From the NCBI GenBank assembly GCA_015296065.1, contig DVDU01000239.1, positions 1 through 39,944 of the forward strand: a stretch of 39,944 bases of DNA, written 5' to 3'. The notes below the pieces were generated by a model. That model was not told the origin of the DNA and did no database searches. It saw only the letters and a list, made by a program, of their open reading frames with translations. The position numbers and the translations under genes were made by a program. Of the stretch, positions 30,501 to 39,300 are shown piece by piece (positions within the stretch are counted from its first letter, which is position 1; each line of letters starts with the position of its first letter). The stretch comes from Oscillatoriaceae cyanobacterium M33_DOE_052. Its GTDB lineage: Bacteria; Cyanobacteriota; Cyanobacteriia; Cyanobacteriales; Laspinemataceae.

Positions 30501-32662
30501 TTGGCACCGGTGTTTAAGGTGAGGGTGGGGGTGCCGGTAATGTTGACAGCTTCCGAGAAGGTGACGGTGATGGGGATAACTGTGCCAATGCCGTAGGTGC
30601 CATCGGTTTGGGCTGAGGTGATGGCAGTGACAATGGGACTGCCAGTGAGTTTGGCGATGAAAATGTCATTACTCCCAACCGAGGTGAGGTTAGTAACACC
30701 GGTGTTGGGGTCGAAGTCGCCTGTGCCAGAGAAATAGCCAGTGGTGTAGATGCTGCTGCTATTATCTGCAGCAATGCCATAACCAGACTCATTACTACCA
30801 CCGCCAAGGTTCTTTGCCCAAACATAGTCACCGTTGGCGTCGAGTTTGACCACAAAGATGTCATCACCCCCAGCCGAAGTGAGGTTGGCAACACCCGGAC
30901 CGGGGTCAAAGTCCACAGTGCCAGTGAAAGAGCCGGTGATGTAGGTGTTACCGCTATTATCTAAGACAATGCTTTGGCCAAAGTCGTCACCGGTGCTGCC
31001 AAGGCTTTTTGCCCAGATATAGTTACCGTTGGGGTCGAGTTTGACGATGAAGGCGTCCCAGGTTCCACCAGTGGAGGTGAAGCTAGCAACTCCTGCACCA
31101 GGGTCAAAGTCAACAGTGGCATAGAAATAGCCGGTGGTGTAGCTGTTGCCGCTACTATCCACAGTGATGTCTAAGCTGGAGTCGTAACCGCCGTCGCCGA
31201 AGCTCCTTGCCCAGACGTAGTTACCGCTGGCGTCTAATTTGCTGATGAAGATGTCATTTAGCGTCCCGATCGCGGTGAGGTTAGCAGTTCCTGGACCGGG
31301 GTCAAAGTCAACCGTGTTGTAGAAATGGCCAGTGGTGTAGATATTGCCGCTACCATCTGGGGCAATCTTATAGCCATAGTCGCCAGCAGTGCCACCGAAG
31401 CTTTGCGCCCAGATGTAGTTGCCGTTAGGGTCGAATTTGGTGATAAAGATGTCTTCCGCGCCAGCGGAAGTCAGGGGAGCATTTCCTGCACCAGGGTCAA
31501 AGTCAACAGTGCCGTTAAAAGCGCCAATAGTGTAGATGTTGTCACTACTATCTAAAGTGATACCCCAACCCCGGTCATTACCAGTGCTGCCAAGGCTTTT
31601 TGCCCAGAGGTAGTCGCCGTTAGGGTCGAGTTTGGTGATGATGATGTCTTCACCGCCCGCTCCCACTAGGCTATCAGTACCTGCAGCAAGAGTGCCAGAG
31701 AAATGGCCAGTGATGTAGGTGTTGTCACTACTATCTAAAGCGATATTCCAGCCTTGGTCACTACCACTGGTGCCAAGGCTTTTTGCCCAAAGGTAGTTGC
31801 CGTCTGGGTCGAGTTTGGTGATGATGATGTCTGCGCCGCCCGCTCCCACTAGGCTATCAGTACCTACAGCAAGATTGCCAGAGAAATGGCCAGTGATGTA
31901 AGTGTTGCCGCTACTATCTACGGCAATGCTACGGCTCTGGTCGTCACCAGTGGTGCCCAAACCTTCGGCCCAAACTAAATTGCCTGAGAGGATGCCTTGG
32001 TAGGTTTGTTGTGTGGCGGGGGAGAGGGGGAGATGGGGGGACGGGGGGCGGCTACGGAATCCCCCCAACCCCCCTTTGAAAGGGGGGCTTTGGGGTTGGA
32101 GGTGCCAGGTGCCGCCTAGGGCTGCATTGCCCGTGGGGTGCGGGTTGGCGTAGATTTGGGTTTGGGTGATTTGGGATAGTTTTTGCAGGAATTCGGTTCC
32201 GGCGTCACCAGCAGCCACATGGCAGCCGTAGAGGAGGAGCTGGTTGACTTGCCACTGTTGCAGGTGGTGGCGGTATTGCTCGATGTTGCTGAGTTCTAGG
32301 GTGCTATTGCCTAGGTAGATGGTGCCGGGGGAGCCGTGGGAGATGATGTGGAGGGAGGGAGGATGGGGAAGTGTGGGAAGTGTGGGAAGAGGGGGAAGAG
32401 GGGGAAGATTACTCCCCACACTCCCCACACTTCCCACACTTCCCATCCTCTCACCAGTGAGGTATTCGGTGATTTGCTCGATGCCATCTCGGTTCGGGTC
32501 GAGGATGAGGAGTTCGACTCCGGGTTGGATACCGGCGGCGAGTTGTTGGTAGTCTGGTACTTGGGGGTCGATGACTAGGAGTTGTCTTGACGCCCGGTTA
32601 ACCAGATTATGTGCAATTTGTTCACCCTGGTAGTTGCTGCTGATTTGAATATTCATCACCAT
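27599..32662 (-). CDS. Giant secreted protein: DUF4347, SBBP propeller, Ig/cadherin-like, Calx-beta, RTX
   Basis: 1687 residues. DUF4347 at about 28-205 (LLVIDPQVPDYQQL, LHIISHGSPGTIYLG, LLLYGCHVAAGDAG) is interrupted at 72-103 by a low-complexity insert. Seven SBBP beta-propeller repeats follow (about 222-672, each with GNYxWAKSLG and a DSSGNTYxTG motif). Then come bacterial Ig-like domains (about 674-890), a cadherin/tandem-95-like domain (about 900-1010), Calx-beta domains (about 1120-1370) and RTX nonapeptides (about 1490-1610: GGDGDDVLSGGAGADYITGG). The tail ends RADFV. Expected to be a type I-secreted calcium-binding adhesin. The frame opens with ATG-GTG-ATG; AAGAGG spacing favours the third codon (32654-32656). 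The C-terminal third is nearly the same as in the next gene. Confidence 0.9.
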   Translation of the reverse strand: MVMNIQISSNYQGEQIAHNLVNRASRQLLVIDPQVPDYQQLAAGIQPGVELLILDPNRDGIEQITEYLTGERMGSVGSVGSVGSNLPPLPPLPTLPTLPHPPSLHIISHGSPGTIYLGNSTLELSNIEQYRHHLQQWQVNQLLLYGCHVAAGDAGTEFLQKLSQITQTQIYANPHPTGNAALGGTWHLQPQSPPFKGGLGGFRSRPPSPHLPLSPATQQTYQGILSGNLVWAEGLGTTGDDQSRSIAVDSSGNTYITGHFSGNLAVGTDSLVGAGGADIIITKLDPDGNYLWAKSLGTSGSDQGWNIALDSSDNTYITGHFSGTLAAGTDSLVGAGGEDIIITKLDPNGDYLWAKSLGSTGNDRGWGITLDSSDNIYTIGAFNGTVDFDPGAGNAPLTSAGAEDIFITKFDPNGNYIWAQSFGGTAGDYGYKIAPDGSGNIYTTGHFYNTVDFDPGPGTANLTAIGTLNDIFISKLDASGNYVWARSFGDGGYDSSLDITVDSSGNSYTTGYFYATVDFDPGAGVASFTSTGGTWDAFIVKLDPNGNYIWAKSLGSTGDDFGQSIVLDNSGNTYITGSFTGTVDFDPGPGVANLTSAGGDDIFVVKLDANGDYVWAKNLGGGSNESGYGIAADNSSSIYTTGYFSGTGDFDPNTGVTNLTSVGSNDIFIAKLTGSPIVTAITSAQTDGTYGIGTVIPITVTFSEAVNITGTPTLTLNTGANITYASGSGTDTLTFNYTVATGENTADLDYSSITALALSGGTIKNLANTDDAILTLPTPSAINSLGANKNLIIDGIAPTVTIEQAGGQTDPATAAPINYTVTFSETVTGFDASDISFTGSTAGGTLTPTISGSGTTYNVAVSGMTTSGTVVPSVIAGAVTDAAGNDNTASTSTDNSVTYNTIPTVSNISKTGNEDSNITFAAADFTAGFTDADGNSLNKIQITSLPANGTLQLSGGNVTLNQEILLASIPNLTFIPAANFNGSSSFTWNGSDGSNYAPTAATANLTVAAINDAPSFSNSGNQTLTTWTNTAQSVSNWANTFVFGPTNENTQTVADFLVNVTSGNTLFTTLPDIANDGTLTYTPNGTPGTATVSVQLRDNGGTANGGVDTSAPISFNIVIPPPTVNLSVNTTTGTEAGTTAITLTATTPGPVFGNQTLNLALTGTASNADFSVTIPAQITIANGSSTGSVTLTVANDLLTEGDETATFTISNPSTGILLGTTTAQTITITDDDTAGITIIPTSGLTTTEAGGTATFTVALNTQPTGDVTINLSSDNVAEGTIDKPSLTFTAANWNTAQTVTVTGVDDLVADGNIAYNIITAPATSTDANYNGINPADVAVTNSDNDTSTDIVNPVTPSLPPSTMLDDTRRIGVVQPVGRLDVMEGGGEDIYKLFLTTPPVANVDIAIITDGQTTANVPNVTFTPDNWNIPQVVRLSAVDDNVAEGLHTSNVRLVTTSLDGDYHNLSINGITVSIADNETVGLVRSLATASGVMGMGADDQIVGSVGDDVINGRGGNNYLDGGDGDDVLSGGAGADYITGGAGLDLLFGGPGEDYVDGGDDDDVIFGGMGSDRLYGGTGNDKLFGEQGNDYLFGGAGADSLTGGPGRDAFAIGNGLGGMTVEMADVMTDFVIGEDVIDLISPLVYDGVAISDGTGLYAGDALVQNALTGEFLARLQGVDALSLSRADFV
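32069..32087. repeat. C6T3/A3G6 hairpin repeat inside the second giant gene
   Basis: CCCCCCTTT and AAAGGGGGG arms with a 1-nt centre, in a context (GGAATCCCCCCAACC before, CTTTGGGGTTGG after) typical of dispersed cyanobacterial hairpins. Here it is translated as part of SPPFKGGLGGFRSRPPS. The left half is repeated at 39794-39807, where an insertion sequence joins. Confidence 0.75.
32360..32449. repeat. 90-bp in-frame repeat hairpin within the DUF4347 coding region
   Basis: The left arm (from 32360) and right arm (to 32449) are near-perfect reverse complements about 36 bp long, built of GGGAAGTGT and CTCCCCACA units. The length is 30 codons and it reads GSVGSVGSVGS then PPLPPLPTLPTLPHPP. It resembles the ACACTCCCC array at 1-36. 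Confidence 0.85.
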
Positions 32663-33301
32663 AACCTCTTTTTTCGATCGCCCTTGGTTTTACTATAACA
32701 CGGGGTTCGGCTGTTTCCTAATTAGGAAATCAGCATTTTTAACTAGATTAACTCTAGATTCTATTTGGTAGTTTGACCAGATTTATATCGGACTGGCTCT
32801 GTTAGGATAATCGCCAGTAATTTTAGTTGACAAATTGTGATATAAATCATTACATTTATTAATGTAGCAGATAGATGGGTGAATAGAAAATATTTCACCG
32901 TAAAGGTGCAATATTTGTTACATTTATAAATGTAAATACACCGGTTCTTATCCTTTGTGAACTACGTAAAAACCTGTCAGGGGGGCTCCCGGGGTCCCCA
33001 CCCCTACGCTGACCGGTTTGATGGGCCGTAGTACATCCAACTGAGAACAGCTATAGTATGAGGTATATCAACCTCTGGCTAGAAGCGTGACCAAATAGCC
33101 GGGACTCACCGCCACCAGCTTCGCTTTTGGCCTGAGACTGAATTCTCTGGTGAGAGGTTTCCTGATTTGGTAAATTCATCCCCAGGGGGCGGAAGGGAAA
33201 AATATTCTCACCCCTGGTGACATCGAGTACCCCTGGGACGGCGGCGCGATCGCTCTACCTCACCACGCCATCCCTAGAATATCAAGGCAGAATTCCCAAC
33301 C
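32663..33301. other. 639-bp spacer between the two SBBP-RTX giants
   Basis: It must hold the promoter of the 27599-32662 gene and the transcript end of the 33302 gene, both minus strand. Features seen: three palindromes in an A/T-rich stretch (32851-32935, listed separately) and a HIP1 octamer at 33246-33253. A G/C-rich part (about 32980-33300) holds no recognised element or reading frame. Confidence 0.65.
32851..32935 (-). promoter_or_regulatory. Cluster of three palindromes, candidate operators
   Basis: TACATT-4 nt-AATGTA (32851-32866); an imperfect 27-bp inverted repeat with 11-bp arms AATATTTCACC and GGTGCAATATT (32889-32915, one mismatch); and a perfect 18-bp palindrome TTACATTTATAAATGTAA (32918-32935). 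The first and third share TACATTTAT. They lie about 190-270 nt upstream of the minus-strand giant gene start. Spacing and repetition fit binding sites for a dimeric regulator; the identity of the regulator is unknown. Confidence 0.5.
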
Positions 33302-36300
33302 TCAAATAAAATCAACCTCAGTCAAACTCCGAGCATCAACCCCCTGCAACCGCGCTAAAAACTCACCGGTGAGCGCATTTTGCACTAAGGCATCCCCAGC
33401 ATACAACCCAGTACCATCACTGATAGCTACCCCATCATACACCAATGGTGCGATTAAATCAATTACATCCTCACCAGACACAAAATCTGTAATCACATCC
33501 GCCATTTCCACTGTCATCCCGCCGGTGCCATTACCAACAACAAACGCATCCCGTCCTGCACCCCCAGTCAGAGTATCTACACCCGCACCGCCAAACAAAT
33601 AATCATTCCCCTGCTCCCCAAACAACTTATCATTCCCAGTGCCACCATATATCCTGTCACTCCCCATCCCCGCGAAAATCACATCATCATCATCACCACC
33701 ATCCAAATAATCCTCACCTTGGCCACCAAAAAGCAAGTCTAAACCCGCCCCACCTATGATATAATCCGCCCCAGCACCACCAGACAACACATCATCTCCA
33801 TCCCCACCATCTATCGCATTATTTCCCCCACGACCATTAATCACATCTGCCCCAGCAGAGCCCACAATCTTATCATCCGCACCCGTACCCATCAGACTAC
33901 CTGGTGTGGGCAAACTCTGCACCAAACCCACATTCTCATTATCCGCAATATTGGCCACAATGCCACTGATAGGCAACCCCTGATAAAACCCATCCGCACT
34001 GCTCGCCACAAAACTGATATTACTGGAATGCGCCCCCTCCACCACCGCATCATCCACCGCCGACACCCGCACCAACTGAGGGATATTCCAGTCAGACGGA
34101 GTAAAGGTTAAATAAGGCACATTCGCCGTAGTTTGTCCATCGGTGACAATAGCCACATTCACATTAGCCGTCGGTTGCGTCGTCAGGAATAGCTCATAAA
34201 CATCATCGCCGCCATTCTCCATCACATCCAGCCGTCCCAACGGTTGCACCAAAGGCGCCGCCGCTGTATCATTATCGGTAATAGAAACCGCCACCGTCCC
34301 CACATTAACGCCATTGTAGTTCGCATCACTACTGGTGACAGTATGAGAGATAATCTCTGTGGCCAGTCCCTCCGCAATATTATCATCAATTGCTGTAATA
34401 ATTACCGGTTGCGGCACATTCCAATTATTGCTATCAAATGTCAGAGCAGCCAGGGGATTAATTTGGCTTCCCCCATTGAAATTCACCGTGACTGGTGCAG
34501 TAGGTTTACTGGTGAGAACGGCGGTATAACTGCCACTGGCTCCCCCCTCATAAGCCGCCACATTAGTGCTGGATAGAGCTACCCCAGCGGTGTCGTTATC
34601 GGTATTTGTCACCGCCACATCTACGGGGTTAATGCCGTTATACTTGGCATCAGTGCTAGTCGCTGCACTGGTGATGATATTATAAGGAATATCCCCATCA
34701 TCCCCAAAATCATCCACACCAGTCACTGTGACAGTTTGGGGAGTATTCCAGTTATTTGGGGTAAATGTCAGACTGGGTTTATCTATTATTCCCTCAGCGG
34801 TATTGCTGCTGAGATTGATTTTCACATCCGCCGTGGGTTGGGTGTTGAGAGCTACAGTAAATGTAGCAGTACCAGCAGCTTCCGTGGTGGTTAAGCTGGT
34901 GGGAGTAATGGTAAAGCCAGCCGTGTCATCATCGGTTATCGTTGTAGTAACTGGAGAACCGATAACAGTAGCAGTCCCCGTAGCCGTGGGGTTAACTAGG
35001 GATAAAATCAGACTTTCGTTGTCTTCATCTATTTGGTCTCCCACTATTTCTGCTGTAATAGTGGCACTGGCCGCATTGGGAGCAAATGTGATGGTACTAT
35101 TAGTAGTGCTAACTCCCGTGCCAGTGATGGAAACCAGTTTATAATCAGCGATGTTGGTGGCAGTGCCACTGAAGCTAAAATCTACAGTGCTGGTTTCATT
35201 CAGGGCACCAGCTCTGGTAATATTATAGGTGAATTGCTGAGTGCCGCTGTTGCCTTCGGTGATATTGGCAGTGCCACCAGTGAGACTGTAGCTGATATCA
35301 TTATCGGTGATATTAGCACTGATGCTGTCCAATGTCATCGTGGTGGGATAATTGGTATCAGCACTGTTACTGATGGCATTGGTAATGCTGCCACTGTGGA
35401 TATTTTCCGTGGTATTGTCATTAATGGCACGCACGGTGACGGTTCGTGGCGTCATGCCATTGGTGGGAGTAAATGTCAGTTTTTGACTAGCGGCGAAGTT
35501 TACCCCGTCTAAGCTGACTTGAGTCTGTGGGTCAGCCGTGGCAGTTATTTGCACCTGACCCGTGGGGAGAGTGTTTAGCTGAATGGTGTAGGTGTCGGTA
35601 ATGCTGCCTTCAGTGAGTTGGGTGTTACCGCCAGTTTGGGTAATAGTTACCCCAGCGATATCATTGTCGATGTTGGTCACAGCTACATCAGCGGCATTCA
35701 TGCCATTATATTTGGCATCAGTGCTGGTAGCAGGAGCAGTGATAATATTGTAGGCGATATTGCCGTCATCTACTAGGTCATCTTTGCCGGTGATGGTGAC
35801 GGTTTGGGGGGTGTTCCAGTTAGCGGCGGTGAAGGTGAGGCTATTTTTGTCTATGGTTCCTTCGGCGGGTTTATCGCTGCTGAGGTTAATGGTGACATTC
35901 GCCGTTGGTTGACTGTTGAGGTGAACTTGAAAACTGCTGGTTCCCCCAGTTTCGCTGGTGGTTAAGCCAGCCGTAGGGTTGACAGTTATTCCGGCGGTAT
36001 CATCATCGGTGATGGTAGTGGTTACGGGAGAACCGATGAGGCTGGGAGTACCCGTAGCAGTAGGGTTAACCAGGGAGAAAATTAGACTTTCGTTGTCTTC
36101 GTCTATTTGGTCTCCCAATACTTCTACGGTGATGGTTGACTGGGTGGCATTGGGAGCAAAAGTGATGGTACTGCCAGATGTGGTGACGCCAGTGCCAGTG
36201 ATGGAAACTAGATTATAATCGATGGTGTTGGCCGCTGTGCCGCTGAAGCTAAAATCTACATTACTGATTTCATTGATGGCGCCGGTTCTAGTAATGTTAT

Positions 36301-39300
36301 AGGTGATTTGTTGGCTGCCACTGTTGCCTTCATTGACAGTGGTGCTGCTACCAGTGAGGCTGTAGCTGATATCGTTATCGGTAATATTGGGATTGATGTC
36401 CCCCACGGTCATAGTAGTGGGATAATTGACATCAGCACTGTTGCTAATGGCGTGGGTGATGTGGCCGCTGTGGTTATTTTCTGGTAGGGTGTCGTTAATG
36501 GCACGGACGGTGACGGTTTGTGGCGTCATGCCATTAGCGGTAGTAAAGGTGAGGGTTTGGGTGGCGGCGAAGTTAATGCCATCTAAACTTATTTCTGTTT
36601 GGGCGTCAGCAGTGGCGGTAACAACTACGTTGCCAGTGGGAAGGGTGTTGAGTTGGATGGTGTAAGTGTCGGTGATGCTACCTTCGGTTAGTTCGGTGTT
36701 TCCGCCAGTTTGAATTACTGTTACCCCTGGGATATCGTTGTCGGTGTTAGTAACAGTGACATCAGTGGGGTTATTATTGTTATATTTTTGGTCACTACTG
36801 GTGGCAGTACCGGTGATATTGTAGGTGATGTTGCCGTCGGCTACTGCATCATCAACGCCAGTGATGGTGACGGTTTGGGGAACATTCCAGTTGGTAGCGT
36901 TAAAGGTGATGGTGGGAGTAACTGTGCCTTCGCTGGTGTCGCCGCTGGTAAAGTTGAGGGGAACGATCGCGGTTGGCTCACTGGTGAGGGAAATGTCGAA
37001 GGTGGCGGATGAACCAAACTCGCTGGTGTCGCCGCTGATGGGGGTGATGAGATATCCGGCGGTGTCATCATCGGTGATGGTGATGGTTTGACTGGTGGTA
37101 GTTCCCAGCACAATCCCAGCGGCAGGGTTGCTGATAGTAAAGGTGGCGGTTTCGTTGTCTTCGTCTATTAAGTCGTTGGCGACGGTGAGGGTAACTTGTC
37201 CGCTATTGCTCCCGTTGGCTATGGTTATTTGTGCGGGAATAGTACCACTAAAGTCACTATTAGAAGCTGTGCCGGTTAAGGCTAAGTTTAGAGTTTGGTT
37301 CCCCAATACGGCTCCTTGTGCTGTGGCAGTCAGGGTAATGGCGGTGGTTCCGGCTTCTGTTGCTGTGGTGGTACTGACTCCAAGGTTGACTTTGGGTGGT
37401 GGGATGATGATGGTGAAGGTTTGAGCAGTTGAGGTATCGTTACCGCCATTAGCAATACCGCCGTTGTCTTGGAGTTGCACAGAGACTGTGGCTGTACCTG
37501 GTTTACCGTTGGGGGTGTAGGTGAGGGTGCCATTGTTGGCGATGTCGGGTAGGGTGGTAAATAGGTCTGTGCCAGATGTAATGTTTACCAGGAAGTCGGC
37601 TACTGCTTGGCTGTTTTCGTTGGCGGGGCCGAAAATGAAGGTATTTGCCCAACCAGGGACGGTTTGGGTGGTGTTTGTCCAGTTGGCGAGGGTTTGGTTG
37701 CCTAGGTGGCTGAAGCTGGGAGCATCATTTACTGCTGTAATAGTAAGGTTAGCAGTGGCGTCGCTAGTGGCGTAGTTACTGCCATCGCTGCCATTCCAGG
37801 TGAAACTGGTGTTGCCGTTGAAGTCGGCGGCGGGGGTAAAGGTGAGGTTAGGGATGTTGGCGGCGGTGATTTCTTGGTTTAATGTGACATTTGTGCCGCT
37901 GAGTTGCAATGTGCCGTTAGTCGGGAGACTGGTGATTTTAATTTTGTTGAGGTTGTCACCGTCAGTGTCGCTGAAGCTGTTGGTAAAGTTGGCGGTGGTG
38001 AAGGTGATGTTATTGTCTTCGTTGCCGGTTTTGCCGATGTTGCTGACGGTGGGGATGGTGTTGTGGGTGACGCTGTTATCTGTGCTGGTACTGGCGGTGT
38101 TGTTGTTGCCTGCGGCGTCCGTGGCGGCATTGGCAATAACACTGGGGACTACTGTGCCGCTGCTGGTCATGCCGCTAACGGCTACATTATAGCTGGGGCC
38201 AGTGCCGGTGATGGTGGGGGTTAATGTGCCGCCTGCGGTGCTACCGGTGAAGCTGATGTCACTGGCATCAAAGCCGGTGATGGGTTCGGAGAAGGTGACG
38301 GTAAAGTTGATGGGAGATGTGGTGGCGGGGTCGGTTTGTCCGCTGGCTTGTTCTATGGTGACGGTGGGTGCAGTGGTGTCGATAATAATATTTTTGTTGG
38401 CACCTAATGAGTTGGCGGCTCCGGGAGTGGGGAGGGTGAGAACGGCATCGGTGGTGTTGCCTATGTTTTTTATCGTACCGCCGTTGAGAGTGAGGGCAGT
38501 GGTGGTGCTATAGTCAAGGTCAGCGGTGTTGTCACCAGGAGCAACGGTGTAGTTGAAGGTGAGGGTATTCGTGCCGCTGCCAGAGGTGTATGTAGCGGTG
38601 GCACCTGTATTTAAGGCGAGGGTGGGAGTGCCTGTGACGGTGATGGGTTCGTCAAAGGTAACGGTAATGGGGATAACTTGACTGGCTGAGTAGCTGCCAT
38701 CGGTTTGGGTGGAGGTGATGGTGGTGACGATCGGACTGCCGCTCAGCTTGACGATGAAGATGTCATTAATGCCAGCCGAGGTGAGGTTAGCTACTCCCGA
38801 ATCGGGGTCAAAGTCGGCTGTGCCAGCGAAATAGCCTGTGGTGTAGGTGTTGTTACTGCTATCTACGGCGATGCTATTGCCAACGTCGTTACTACTACCA
38901 CTGAGGTTCTTCGCCCAAACATAGTTGCCGTTGGCGTCGAGTTTGGCGATGAAGATGTCATTAATGCCAGCAAAGGTGAGGTTGGCTACTCCCGGACCGG
39001 GGTCAAAGTCGGCTGTGCCAGAGAAATAGCCTGTGGCGTAGGTGTTGCCACTGCTATCTACGGCGATGCTATAGCCAATGTCGTCACTAATACCGCTGAG
39101 GTTCTTCGCCCAAACATAGTCGCCGTTGGCGTCGAGTTTGGTGATGAAGATGTCATTAATGCCAGCCGAGGTGAGGTTGGCTACTCCCGGACCGGGGTCA
39201 AAGTCGGCTGTGCCATTGAAAGAGCCTGTGGTGTAGGTGTTGCCACTGCTATCTACGGCGATCCTATTGCCAATGTCGTCACTAATACCGCTGAGGTTCT

